From Alcaligenaceae bacterium (lineage in GTDB: Bacteria; Pseudomonadota; Gammaproteobacteria; Burkholderiales; Burkholderiaceae_B), in NCBI GenBank assembly GCA_013416395.1, contig JACCEP010000002.1:434001-498000 (forward strand): DNA of 64,000 bases. Direction: 5' to 3'. A program made the position numbers and the translations under genes. The notes beneath the pieces were generated by a model that saw only the letters and a list, made by a program, of their open reading frames with translations, made no database searches and was not told where the DNA came from. Below are positions 25,413 to 35,198 of the stretch, one piece after another. Within the stretch, counting starts at the first letter, position 1, and each line of letters begins with the position of its first letter.

Positions 25413-27137
25413 ATGGAACTCAATGGCGCCGATATCGTCGTGCGCTGCCTTGCCGAAGAAGGCGTAGACCACGTGTTTGGCTACCCAGGCGGGGCAGTAC
25501 TGTATATTTACGACGCAATCTACAAGCAAGACAATTTCAAGCATATTCTCGTTCGGCACGAGCAGGCTGCCGTGCATGCGGCCGATGCCTATTCGCGCTC
25601 GTCCGACAAGGTAGGTGTGGCCCTGGTCACCAGCGGCCCCGGTTTGACCAATGCGGTTACCGGTATCGCCACCGCGTATATGGACTCCATTCCCATGGTC
25701 ATCCTTAGTGGGCAGGTGCCTACGGCGGCCATTGGCGAAGACGCGTTCCAAGAGTGCGATACCGTGGGTATTACTCGCCCCTGCGTCAAGCACAACTTCT
25801 TGGTGCGCGACATCAAAGACCTTGCCGAAACCATGCGGCGCGCCTTTTACATTGCGAAAACGGGCCGTCCCGGGCCGGTTCTGGTCGATATTCCCAAAGA
25901 CATTACCGTTGCTACGTACAAGTTCACGCCCAAGCGTGGAGAAGTAAGCATGCGGTCATATGCTCCCGTGGTCAAAGGGCACCAGGGCCAGATCAAAAAG
26001 GCCGTGCAGATGCTGCTGGCGGCCGAACGCCCCATGATTTATGCGGGTGGCGGGGTAATACTGGGCCACGCGCACGAAGAACTGCGCCAATTCGTTGAGC
26101 TCACCGGCGCGCCTTGCACCACTACGCTCATGGGTTTGGGGGCTTTTCCGGGTAATGATGACCAATGGGTAGGCATGCCCGGCATGCATGGCACGTATGA
26201 AGCCAACATGTCCATGCAAAACTGTGATGTGTTGCTGGCCGTGGGCGCGCGCTTTGATGACCGCGTCATTGGTAACCCGCGCCATTTTGCACAATCACCG
26301 CGAAAAATCATACACATAGACATCGACCCGTCTTCCATTTCGAAGCGGGTCCGGGTCGACGTACCCATAGTGGGCAACGTCAAAGACGTGCTGCAAGAAA
26401 TGATCGGTCTGTACACACAGGCAGCAGGTGCTGAGGCCTTGGCTGATAAGGCCCGTCTGGCCAGCTGGTGGCAACAGGTTAATACCTGGCGTGGCAAAAA
26501 CTGCCTGCACTACGAAGGTTCCGATACGGTAATCAAGCCGCAGTTTGTCATTGAAAAACTGTGGGAAGTCACTGGCGGCAATGCCTTCGTCACCTCTGAC
26601 GTGGGGCAGCATCAAATGTGGGCGGCGCAGTATTACCGTTTCAATCAGCCGCGCCGCTGGATTAACTCTGGTGGTTTGGGAACCATGGGTGTGGGCCTGC
26701 CTTATGCCATGGGTGTGCAAATGGCCAACCCGGGCGCCGACGTGGCGGTGATAACGGGCGAAGGCTCTATTCAGATGAATATTCAAGAGCTTTCCACCTG
26801 CAGCCAGTATCGGTTTACGCCAAAAATACTGTGTCTTAATAACCGTTATCTGGGCATGGTGCGCCAGTGGCAAGAAATCGAATACGGCTCGCGTTATTCA
26901 GAGTCATATGTTGACGCCTTGCCTGACTTCGTCAAGCTGGTTGAAAGCTACGGCCATGTTGGCCTGCGTATCGACAAGCCGGCCGATGTCGAACCCGCCA
27001 TTCGCGAAGCCTTTGTCAAACATAAAGACAGGCTGGTATTTCTCGACTTTATTACCGACCAAACTGAAAATGTCTGGCCCATGGTCAAATCGGGCCGCGG
27101 CCTGACCGAAATGCTGCTCGGTTCTGAAGACCTGTAA
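25413..27137 (+). CDS. ilvI: Acetolactate synthase large (catalytic) subunit
   Basis: 574 residues from ATG 25413 (AAAGGA upstream), the length of E. coli IlvI. The enzyme condenses pyruvate with pyruvate or 2-oxobutyrate, the first common step of Val, Leu and Ile synthesis. The catalytic Glu is in RHEQAAVHAADAY near residue 50, the FAD/middle domain spans about 190-340, and the TPP-binding motif begins GEGSIQMNIQELSTC at residue 449. Here GEG replaces the more usual GDG. It is followed by ilvH after 10 bp and ilvC. The longer upstream open frame has no ribosome site and is not used. Confidence 0.95.
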   Translation: MELNGADIVVRCLAEEGVDHVFGYPGGAVLYIYDAIYKQDNFKHILVRHEQAAVHAADAYSRSSDKVGVALVTSGPGLTNAVTGIATAYMDSIPMVILSGQVPTAAIGEDAFQECDTVGITRPCVKHNFLVRDIKDLAETMRRAFYIAKTGRPGPVLVDIPKDITVATYKFTPKRGEVSMRSYAPVVKGHQGQIKKAVQMLLAAERPMIYAGGGVILGHAHEELRQFVELTGAPCTTTLMGLGAFPGNDDQWVGMPGMHGTYEANMSMQNCDVLLAVGARFDDRVIGNPRHFAQSPRKIIHIDIDPSSISKRVRVDVPIVGNVKDVLQEMIGLYTQAAGAEALADKARLASWWQQVNTWRGKNCLHYEGSDTVIKPQFVIEKLWEVTGGNAFVTSDVGQHQMWAAQYYRFNQPRRWINSGGLGTMGVGLPYAMGVQMANPGADVAVITGEGSIQMNIQELSTCSQYRFTPKILCLNNRYLGMVRQWQEIEYGSRYSESYVDALPDFVKLVESYGHVGLRIDKPADVEPAIREAFVKHKDRLVFLDFITDQTENVWPMVKSGRGLTEMLLGSEDL

Positions 27138-27147
27138 GGAGAGAAAC

Positions 27148-27639
27148 ATGAAACACGTCATTTCTATCCTTCTCGAGAACGAACCCGGCGCACTGTCGCG
27201 GGTGGTTGGCCTGTTCTCGGCGCGAGGTTACAACATTGAAACGCTGACCGTGGCGCCTACCGAAGACTCCACGCTGTCACGCATGACTATCGTTACCCAG
27301 GGCTCGGACGAAATTATCGAGCAGATCACCAAGCACCTTAACCGTCTTATTGACGTAGTTAAAGTGGTTGACCTGACTGAAGGGCCGCACATTGAGCGCG
27401 AGCTCATGCTGATCAAGGTCAGGGCGGTGGGCAAAGAGCGCGACGAAATAAAGCGTATGGCTGATATTTTCCGTGGGCGCATTATTGATGTGACTGACAA
27501 GGCCTACACCATCGAGCTGACGGGTGATCAAGGTAAAATCGAAGCCTTTATCGGCGCGCTGGATCGTAGCGCCATTCTTGAGACAGTACGCACAGGTGTA
27601 TCCGGCATAGGCCGGGGCGAGCGCGTTCTGAAGCTGTAG
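27148..27639 (+). CDS. ilvH: Acetolactate synthase regulatory (small) subunit
   Basis: 163 residues, exactly the E. coli IlvH length. The N-terminal ACT domain has HVISILLENEPGALSRVVGLFSARGYNIE, with the Gly/Asn region that binds valine for feedback inhibition. The C-terminal domain ends SGIGRGERVLKL. It activates the large subunit and makes it valine-sensitive. It follows ilvI by 10 bp with AAGGAGAG as its ribosome site. Confidence 0.95.
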   Translation: MKHVISILLENEPGALSRVVGLFSARGYNIETLTVAPTEDSTLSRMTIVTQGSDEIIEQITKHLNRLIDVVKVVDLTEGPHIERELMLIKVRAVGKERDEIKRMADIFRGRIIDVTDKAYTIELTGDQGKIEAFIGALDRSAILETVRTGVSGIGRGERVLKL

Positions 27640-27740
27640 CCCGCGTCGGGCAGGGCGCCCAAGCGCCCGCCCGGGCACCCTGGTCACGCCCGCCGGCACC
27701 CAGGAACAAAATAACTTAATTACGTATCGGAGCACTTTAA

Positions 27741-28757
<1,017 letters not shown>

Positions 28758-28830
28758 TGCAAGCCTATCCGGGCGGCGTGCCTGGGTAGGTGCATTAACG
28801 GCCTGATGGGCCGTTCATTGCATGCGGTAC

Positions 28831-28858
28831 AAAAAGCACTCCCCCGGGAGTGCTTTTT
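28831..28858 (+). terminator. Bidirectional terminator after ilvC
   Basis: AAAAAGCACTCCC pairs with GGGAGTGCTTTTT around a 2-nt centre. The long perfect stem with A and T tails works on both strands. It closes the ilvIHC operon. Confidence 0.88.
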
Positions 28859-29125
28859 GTTGCGTGCTCTGGCATGGGCGTATTCATAGAGGAGCAAGAC
28901 TCTCGTAAGCTGATCACGGCGAACGAAGTGAACTCCAACTGCATGTGGGTGATCGAGAGTGAAAAGAAAGCGTGGTGTGAAGCTGCGAGCCGATGAGCAA
29001 GAACTGCATGAAAGACGCTGCCAAGCAGACCGAGCGCGCCATAGACCGCAAAGCTTTCGAGTAAGGCGAGGCGGCATAGCGTTCAGCAGCAGTTGACGAA
29101 CATTTACCTATTTGCTGCTGTCTAC
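28859..29125. other. Intergenic stretch between ilvC and hmuS, no convincing gene
   Basis: A 40-codon frame on the + strand (ATG 28874 to stop 28996) and a 107-codon frame on the minus strand are open here. Neither has a good ribosome site, recognisable motif or coupling. Since hmuSTUV appears inserted at this place, the stretch may be scar sequence from that insertion. I see no tRNA, repeat or mobile element. Confidence 0.4.
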
Positions 29126-29155
29126 TTGCTGTAATCGCGAATGAAAACTATTATC
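29126..29155 (+). promoter_or_regulatory. hmuS promoter overlapped by a Fur box
   Basis: TTGCTG at 29126-29131, a 17-nt spacer and TATTAT at 29149-29154 make a sigma-70 promoter. The 19-mer at 29137-29155 matches the Fur consensus (GATAATGATAATCATTATC) at 14 of 19 positions by my count and covers the spacer and -10. Iron-bound Fur would block the promoter. This fits iron-regulated heme uptake. Confidence 0.7.
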
Positions 29156-29193
29156 TATGCCTTGTTTGAAAATTCATCTTAAGGTTCTTCACT

Positions 29194-30249
29194 ATGAACG
29201 GCAATTCAGATAAATTCGTGGAAAAGGCCCTTGCGCTCAGGCAAAGGTACGATCAGGCCAAGGTTGCTACACCCAATGCCCGCATTCGTGCTATCGCAGA
29301 CGCGTTGGGTGTTAGCGAAGCTGAACTCGTCGCGGCCAACTGCGGCAACATTCAGGCCACGGCACTCAAAGCGCCACCTCAAGATATTTTCAAAGAGCTA
29401 GGCAGCCTGGGCCGCGTTATGGCGCTTACCCGTAATAACTGGTGCGTTCATGAGCGGCACGGTCGGTATGAAGACATTCGCGCAGGCAAGACCATGGGGC
29501 TGGTGTTGGGCCCAGATATCGATCTGCGCGTGTTTTTTGGCCCGTGGCAGTATTCGTGGGCCGTCAACGACGGTGGTCGGCTCAGCGTGCAGTTCTTTGA
29601 TAAAGAAGGGCAGGCCGTTCACAAGGTATATATTACCGATGAGTCCGACGTGGCTGCCTATCACGCACTCGTAGAAAAATACACAGATCCCGATCCAGCA
29701 TGGCCTGCGTTTGAGTCTATTCCCGATCCAGACATTGAGAAGCAGGGGCAGGCAACGCCAGCCTTGCGTACAGAATGGCTTGCCATGACTGACACTCACG
29801 AGTTTTTCAGTCTTCTGCAACGACACAAGCTTACGCGGCTGGCTGCACTCGGCGCCGTGGGCGCCGACCTGGCGCAACAGGTTTCAAACGACATGGCCGA
29901 GCGTGTAATCACCGATGTCGCACAGCGCGATATACCCTTTATGTGTTTTGTGGGTAATCGCGGCATGGTTCAAATTCACTCAGGCCCCATCAAGGCTTAT
30001 CGGCGTACCGGCCCATGGTTTAACGTGCTTGATCCTCATTTCAATCTTCATCTTGATACGACTGCCATTGCTTCGGCATGGGTGGTCAACAAGCCTACCA
30101 GCGATGGCTGGGTCACGTCGCTCGAAGTCTACTCCAGCACAGGGCAGCTCATCGTTCAGTTTTTTGGTGCACGCAAACCTGGTGTGCCTGAGTTGTCTTC
30201 GTGGCGCGAGCTGCTGGTCAGCTACTGCCCCGTTCCATTGGCAGCATAA
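29194..30249 (+). CDS. hmuS: Hemin-degrading factor HmuS
   Basis: A 351-residue HemS/HmuS/ChuS-family cytoplasmic heme-binding and degrading protein with two similar halves, as expected. The first half includes NNWCVHERHGRYEDI and the LGPDIDLRVFFGPWQ segment; the second repeats the pattern with FVGNRGMVQIHSGPI and DPHFNLHLDT. The heme-ligand His is probably in the second half. It is the first gene of hmuSTUV and lies under a Fur-type promoter. No TonB-dependent receptor is visible next to it, so the outer-membrane receptor must be elsewhere. Confidence 0.92.
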   Translation: MNGNSDKFVEKALALRQRYDQAKVATPNARIRAIADALGVSEAELVAANCGNIQATALKAPPQDIFKELGSLGRVMALTRNNWCVHERHGRYEDIRAGKTMGLVLGPDIDLRVFFGPWQYSWAVNDGGRLSVQFFDKEGQAVHKVYITDESDVAAYHALVEKYTDPDPAWPAFESIPDPDIEKQGQATPALRTEWLAMTDTHEFFSLLQRHKLTRLAALGAVGADLAQQVSNDMAERVITDVAQRDIPFMCFVGNRGMVQIHSGPIKAYRRTGPWFNVLDPHFNLHLDTTAIASAWVVNKPTSDGWVTSLEVYSSTGQLIVQFFGARKPGVPELSSWRELLVSYCPVPLAA

Positions 30250-31067
30250 TGTTTGCGCGTATCCTGTTGTTGCTGTGCCTCGTCACCACAGCAACAGTAA
30301 GCGTGGCTGACGTGCGTCGCGTAGTAACGCTGGGCGGCAGTGTCACTGAGATCGTGTATGCGCTCGGTGAAGGCGAGCGCTTGGTTGCCGATGACGAGTC
30401 CAGCCTATACCCCGAGGCGGCAACCAGTTTGCCGCGTGTTGGCTACTATCGCAGCGTGCCTCTAGAGGGCGTCGTGGCCATGAACCCCGACCTGGTGCTG
30501 GCCTCCGAAAATGCCGGCCCACCTGCTACGCTGCAACGCCTGGGCGAGCTGGGCATTACGACCGTCATGGTCTCGGATCAACCTTCTGTTGAGTCTCTGT
30601 ACAGGCGCATCGAGCAGATTGCAGGGCAGCTTGGCGTCGTACTCAAGGGGCAGAGCCTTGCGCGGCGTATTCGCAATGAGGTTGCTGCGGCCATTGCCCA
30701 GCCGTCACAGCCCCGGCGTGCACTGGTTCTGGTTAATCGTACAGGTTCGTTTATGGCAGCAGGTGCTGATACGGCGGCAGATGCAGTGCTCAAACTGGCC
30801 GGGCTTGAAAACGTAATGTCCGAACAGCACGGCTACAAGCCGGTTTCCGCAGAAGCTCTGGCCGTATTGGCGCCTGATCTCATTATCGTTACCGCCGCCT
30901 CAGTACAGGCCAGTGGCGGTCTCGAGTCCCTCAGGCAGCGTGCCGGCATTGCCTCCACGCCGGCGGCAGCCAAACATCGCATCAAGGTCATGGACGACTT
31001 GCTTATTCTCGGAATTGGCCCCCGCGTGGCTCAGGCCCTGCAGCAATTGAAGCAAGCCTCACAGTAG
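30249..31067 (+). CDS. hmuT: Periplasmic hemin-binding protein HmuT
   Basis: 272 residues from ATG 30249, which overlaps the hmuS stop by one base (TAATG). An N-terminal signal peptide (residues 1-20, ending SVA) has no usable lipobox, so the protein is periplasmic. It is a class III (FhuD/BtuF-type) binding protein: VTLGGSVTEIVYALGEGERLVADDESS, with VGYYRSVPLEGVVAMNPDLVLA carrying the probable heme-ligand Tyr. It delivers heme to HmuUV. Confidence 0.9.
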   Translation: MFARILLLLCLVTTATVSVADVRRVVTLGGSVTEIVYALGEGERLVADDESSLYPEAATSLPRVGYYRSVPLEGVVAMNPDLVLASENAGPPATLQRLGELGITTVMVSDQPSVESLYRRIEQIAGQLGVVLKGQSLARRIRNEVAAAIAQPSQPRRALVLVNRTGSFMAAGADTAADAVLKLAGLENVMSEQHGYKPVSAEALAVLAPDLIIVTAASVQASGGLESLRQRAGIASTPAAAKHRIKVMDDLLILGIGPRVAQALQQLKQASQ

Positions 31068-31085
31068 GCGCTACACTTCATTCTC

Positions 31086-32102
31086 ATGCGCATTGTTACC
31101 CCTTCCCGCAAACTGGCGCCCCGGCCTCTGCTGGGTGCGCTGGCAATTTGTCTTGTGCTGGTGGCTCTGGGCGCCAGCGCCAGTGGTGCCGTGTTCATCC
31201 CATGGTCCAGCCTTCCTCGTCTGTTGTGGGGTGAGCTTGGCCCCGGCGATAAGCTGCTGCATGACATACTTGTTGAAATCCGCCTGCCCCGGGTCGTGTT
31301 CAGTGCGGTTGTTGGGGGTGCGCTCGCGGCCACCGGGGTAGCCATGCAGGCCTTGTTCCGCAACCCATTGGCCGAGCCCGGCTTAGTTGGCATTTCGGCG
31401 GGTGCGGCCCTTGGGGCAGTAACTGCAATTGTGATGACGGCAGGAGGCTTTTTTGTCATTGCCGCCGCCGCATTTGCTGGCAGTCTGTGCGCCACTTTTT
31501 TGGCTTATGCGGTGGGTAGCCGTTATCCGGGTGTAGCGGGCCTTTTGCTGGCCGGTATTGCCATCAACGCCATCGCGGGTGCAGCGATCGGCGTTTTTAC
31601 CTACATGGCCAACGACGCCCAATTACGCGATCTCACGTTCTGGAATATGGGCAGTCTGGCTGGGGGCGACTGGCGTACGCTGGGCTGGCTTGGGCCATGG
31701 ACACTACTGCTACTTGGCTATCTGGGAAGTCAGTGGCGTGTATTAAATGCCTTACTGTTGGGCGAGCGCGAGGCAGGGCATCTCGGGTTTAAGTTGGCTA
31801 CAGTGCGTCGTCGTTTAATTGTTGTCACGGCATTAATTATCGGGCCACTCGTGGCGGTAACAGGGGGCATTGCGTTTGTGGGCCTGGTCGTGCCGCATCT
31901 TGTGCGCATGATGCTGGGTGCTCACCATCGCTACCTGCTGCCCGGTTCTGTGCTCGCCGGAGCCTTGGTGCTGACGCTTGCCGATTGGTTGGCCCGGCTG
32001 GTTATTACCCCTGCCGAACTGCCCATAGGGCTGGTTACCAGCCTGGTGGGTGGGCCATTTTTCTTTTGGATGCTGACGCGCGGACGCGCCGCGCCGAAGT
32101 AG
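31086..32102 (+). CDS. hmuU: Hemin ABC transporter permease HmuU
   Basis: A 338-residue FecCD-family permease with about ten membrane segments. Family motifs are RLPRVVFSAVVGGALAATGVAMQALFRNPLAEPGLVGIS, the cytoplasmic EAGHLGFKL segment, and GGIAFVGLVVPHLVRMMLG, which couples to the ATPase. It imports heme from HmuT to the cytosol. It lies 18 bp after hmuT and 4 bp before hmuV. Confidence 0.93.
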   Translation: MRIVTPSRKLAPRPLLGALAICLVLVALGASASGAVFIPWSSLPRLLWGELGPGDKLLHDILVEIRLPRVVFSAVVGGALAATGVAMQALFRNPLAEPGLVGISAGAALGAVTAIVMTAGGFFVIAAAAFAGSLCATFLAYAVGSRYPGVAGLLLAGIAINAIAGAAIGVFTYMANDAQLRDLTFWNMGSLAGGDWRTLGWLGPWTLLLLGYLGSQWRVLNALLLGEREAGHLGFKLATVRRRLIVVTALIIGPLVAVTGGIAFVGLVVPHLVRMMLGAHHRYLLPGSVLAGALVLTLADWLARLVITPAELPIGLVTSLVGGPFFFWMLTRGRAAPK

Positions 32103-32106
32103 GTGT

Positions 32107-32946
32107 ATGAACCTGAATTTAAAACCTTCCTCCGTCGATGCCTTCTCGGCAGAAAGCATCAAGGTTTTGCGCAGCGGCCGCTTAGTGCTCGACGGCGTTT
32201 CTCTGGTGATCAGGCCAGGCGAGCTGGTTACGCTACTGGGTGCCAATGGTGCAGGAAAATCTACGTTTATGTCGGTGCTGGCAGCAGACATGGGGTTGGA
32301 CCATACACTCAATGCGCCGGATGCGGTTACGCTCAACGGTAGCTCATTGTCATTCATGGGCGCGGCGAGTCAGGCCCGCTCGCGCGCCGTGCTGCCTCAA
32401 AAACCCGGTCTGGGTTTCGATCTTGACGTTTCTGAAGTCGTGTCCATGGGGGCCTATCCATTTTCGGAGCTGGCCGATCACGAGGTAAAGCGTCTGTGTG
32501 TCAGGGCGCTTGATACGGCTGGTCTGTCGGATTTGGCTGACCGACGCTACCCTGAGCTTTCAGGGGGAGAGCAGCAGCGGGTGCACTTTGCCCGTGTGCT
32601 GCTACAAGTATTGGCTTCGCGCGAGTCAGACCCACACGGTCGGTACCTGTTGCTTGATGAGCCAACATCCAGCCTTGACCCATTGCATCAGCAAATGCTG
32701 CTCAAAACAATTAGTGACCTCGCGCGTATCGAGCGTGTGGGTGTTTTATGCATTGTGCATGACGTTAATCTGGCTGCGTGCTGGAGTAATCGCATCGCTC
32801 TGCTCGAGGGCGGCATGCTTTTTGCTTGCGATACCCCAGCCAAGGCGCTCACACCTGCAAACCTTAAAAGAGTGTACGGCGTTACTGTGCATGTTATGCC
32901 TCATCCACTGAAACCTGGCACGCCATTAGTGGTATTTGGGGCGTAA
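32107..32946 (+). CDS. hmuV: Hemin ABC transporter ATPase HmuV
   Basis: A 279-residue ATPase. Walker A is GANGAGKST, the signature is LSGGEQQRVHFARVL, Walker B is YLLLDEPTSSLDP, and the H-loop is in CIVHDVNLAA. The length is close to other HmuV proteins, with a short N-terminal extension of about 15 residues. It powers HmuU and is the last gene of the hmu operon. The following 190 bp up to psd hold no clear terminator. Confidence 0.92.
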   Translation: MNLNLKPSSVDAFSAESIKVLRSGRLVLDGVSLVIRPGELVTLLGANGAGKSTFMSVLAADMGLDHTLNAPDAVTLNGSSLSFMGAASQARSRAVLPQKPGLGFDLDVSEVVSMGAYPFSELADHEVKRLCVRALDTAGLSDLADRRYPELSGGEQQRVHFARVLLQVLASRESDPHGRYLLLDEPTSSLDPLHQQMLLKTISDLARIERVGVLCIVHDVNLAACWSNRIALLEGGMLFACDTPAKALTPANLKRVYGVTVHVMPHPLKPGTPLVVFGA

Positions 32947-33135
32947 GTACAAGGCGGCGTCTGGGCTTGGCACGGTGCTGAAGCGGTTGTGTAACCATGA
33001 CTTTCTTGATTGCTGGCGGGTTGCCCGCGTCGGCAAACATACTTCCGGCAGGTAGGACAGGCCGGGCTCGCCATTACAATAAAGCCTTACAGGAGTGTAA
33101 ATGCGTTACTTATTTCGGTTATCCTTCGCCCTACA

Positions 33136-33822
33136 ATGAATAAACCACCTTATCCCCATCCTATTATTGCGCGCGAAGGCTGGCCCTTTCTGGCCGGTAT
33201 CGTTGTCGTGTCCATTATCGTCAGCTTCTGGTCGGGGCTTGCCTCCATCCCATTCTGGATTCTGTCAGTCTTTGTACTGCAGTTTTTCCGTGATCCTCCG
33301 CGTAGCGCGCCCGACGGAGAGCTCAACGTGCTGTCGCCCGCCGATGGTCGTGTGGTCGCGGTTGAAGAAGTGCGCGACACCTATGCCGGGCGTGATGCGC
33401 TAAAAATCAGTGTGTTCATGAACGTCTTTAATGTGCACTCCAACCGTGCGCCAGTCAGTGGTACGGTACGCTCCATCAACTACTTTGCAGGGCAGTTTTT
33501 CAACGCTTCCCTGGACAAAGCTTCGCTTGAAAATGAGCGTAATGCCATTGTGTTGCTGACGAAGCAGGGGCATGTTGTTACATCTGTGCAGGTGGCGGGC
33601 CTCGTTGCCAAGCGTATTCTCTGCTACGCTAAGTCAGGTGATAATTTGTATGCGGGCCAGCGATATGGGTTTATCCGCTTTGGTTCTCGCGTAGACGTAT
33701 ACCTGCCACTTGGTTCGCGTCCTCGTGTGGCCATTGGCGACAAAGTTCAGGCCACCAGCACTGTGCTGGCTGAACTTCTCCAAACCGATGACGATCCCGC
33801 CATCCCTACTTATGCCAAATAA
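33136..33822 (+). CDS. psd: Phosphatidylserine decarboxylase proenzyme
   Basis: 228 residues from ATG 33136, the short type common in betaproteobacteria. The enzyme makes phosphatidylethanolamine from phosphatidylserine. The N-terminal region has two membrane segments (about residues 18-50). The [23 protein letters not shown] and [15 protein letters not shown] motifs follow. Gly183-Ser184 is the self-cleavage site that makes the pyruvoyl group. The 42 codons open upstream have no ribosome site. It overlaps pssA by 11 bp, so the two steps of PE synthesis are coupled. Confidence 0.93.
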   Translation: MNKPPYPHPIIAREGWPFLAGIVVVSIIVSFWSGLASIPFWILSVFVLQFFRDPPRSAPDGELNVLSPADGRVVAVEEVRDTYAGRDALKISVFMNVFNVHSNRAPVSGTVRSINYFAGQFFNASLDKASLENERNAIVLLTKQGHVVTSVQVAGLVAKRILCYAKSGDNLYAGQRYGFIRFGSRVDVYLPLGSRPRVAIGDKVQATSTVLAELLQTDDDPAIPTYAK

Positions 33823-34732
33823 TTTATCAGAAGAAACCCGACGCCGACGCAGCATTTACCTGTTGCCCAACGCGTTTACCACAGCCAATCTGTTCGCAGG
33901 CTTTTACGCCGTCGTACAGGCCATGAACGGCCGTTTCGATATCGCTGCCATAGCGATCTTCCTGGCCATGGTCTTTGACGGTATGGACGGGCGCGTGGCG
34001 CGCCTGACCAATACCCAGTCTGCCTTCGGTGAGCAGTACGATTCGCTGGCTGACATGATCTCCTTTGGCATGGCGCCTGCACTGGTCATGTACGTATGGG
34101 CGCTGCAAGACATTGGGCGCTGGGGCTGGTTGGCGGCTTTTGTCTATGTTGTCGGAGCCGCGCTGAGGCTGGCTCGTTTCAACACCAACATTGCCGTTGT
34201 CGACAAGCGCTTTTTCCAGGGTTTGCCCAGTCCGGCAGCGGCCGCGTTGGTGGCCGGTTTTGTCTGGCTGTCGGTTGACAATAAACTGCCCATTGATTCC
34301 ATGGTCGTATCGTGGCTTGCTTTCGCCTTTACGGTGTATGCAGGCGTTTGCATGGTGTCTAACGCGCCTTTCTACAGCGGCAAAAGTTTTGCGCTGGGTC
34401 GCAGTGTGCCGTTTTGGGTCATTTTGGTGTTGGTCGCGGTATTTGTGTTTGTTTCCAGCGATCCCCCCATCGTCTTGTTTGGTCTGTTTTGCGTGTACGG
34501 GGTTTCGGGCTGGGTCACCATGCTGTGGCGCTGGCGCCGCGCTCGCGAGCTTACGCGCAGGCGTCAGGGCCACGCTGAAGGTGTGTCCGATCAACCGGCA
34601 GAGCCCTCAATCGGTTCACAGCCTGCTTATCGACCACCTGGCGCCGATGGTGTTGGCGGCCTGGGTGGGGTTAAAACCACGGAAAGCTATCCACATCAAA
34701 CATCGGGTCGGGGCCCGGATGAAAGCGTGTAA
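33812..34732 (+). CDS. pssA: CDP-diacylglycerol-serine O-phosphatidyltransferase
   Basis: 306 residues from ATG 33812. It is an integral membrane CDP-alcohol phosphatidyltransferase with about eight membrane segments. The catalytic motif DG(x)2AR(x)8G(x)3D(x)3D is visible as [10 protein letters not shown]...[11 protein letters not shown] near residues 50-75. It supplies phosphatidylserine to Psd, whose gene it overlaps. After the last membrane segment there is a hydrophilic tail of about 60 residues, rich in Gly, Pro and Ser, and its end overlaps the convergent lipoprotein gene by 62 bp. The tail is probably dispensable for catalysis. Confidence 0.93.
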   Translation: MPNNLSEETRRRRSIYLLPNAFTTANLFAGFYAVVQAMNGRFDIAAIAIFLAMVFDGMDGRVARLTNTQSAFGEQYDSLADMISFGMAPALVMYVWALQDIGRWGWLAAFVYVVGAALRLARFNTNIAVVDKRFFQGLPSPAAAALVAGFVWLSVDNKLPIDSMVVSWLAFAFTVYAGVCMVSNAPFYSGKSFALGRSVPFWVILVLVAVFVFVSSDPPIVLFGLFCVYGVSGWVTMLWRWRRARELTRRRQGHAEGVSDQPAEPSIGSQPAYRPPGADGVGGLGGVKTTESYPHQTSGRGPDESV

Positions 34733-35198
34733 CTTTTTGACCGTCTTGGCCAAAGTACACATACATTAATGAATTCCACGCCCCAGCCTGGCGATATCGG
34801 TAGCTCCACACGATTTGCGTTACCGAAGGCAGGCCAACCGTAGCGATTTCAGCCGGGGGGCCAAACTCGCAGCGCACCTGCTGGGGTGTCCAGGTACCCT
34901 TGGCCAATAGCTCAAAGTGTTGGTCGGTAAGCAGTTGCGTTATGTGGTTAGTATTGCCGGCACGATCAGCAACCGTTCCCCAGGCATACTGCCCCATGGG
35001 TTGTTGGCTCCAAACAACGCGTAAGGCATCATTGGGGGCGGGGCAGGTGAGCGTGGGGCGGCCAAACTTGGCCTCCACGTCTGCCAAAGAGGTGCCAGGA
35101 GGTGTGTTGGCCATGTTGGCACAGGCCGACAGCGTACCCAGCAGTACCACTGCCCCGGCATATCGCCCATGGGCAAGAAGGCGAGCGGTAGTGTTCAT
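34671..35198 (-). CDS. Putative outer-membrane lipoprotein
   Basis: A 175-residue protein with a signal peptide ending in a lipobox LSAC (Cys26). The mature part begins ANMANTPPGTSLADVEAKFGRP, resembling the short SmpA/BamE-type repeat region in which a small domain scores for sequence-variable lipoproteins. Two similar halves may exist: SLADVEAKFGRPTLTC and TPQQVRCEFGPPAEI both have the pattern xxVxxxFGxP. The doubled motif suggests a tandem of such folds. It is convergent with pssA and overlaps its end. The function is unknown. Confidence 0.7.
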   Translation of the reverse strand: MNTTARLLAHGRYAGAVVLLGTLSACANMANTPPGTSLADVEAKFGRPTLTCPAPNDALRVVWSQQPMGQYAWGTVADRAGNTNHITQLLTDQHFELLAKGTWTPQQVRCEFGPPAEIATVGLPSVTQIVWSYRYRQAGAWNSLMYVYFGQDGQKVTRFHPGPDPMFDVDSFPWF

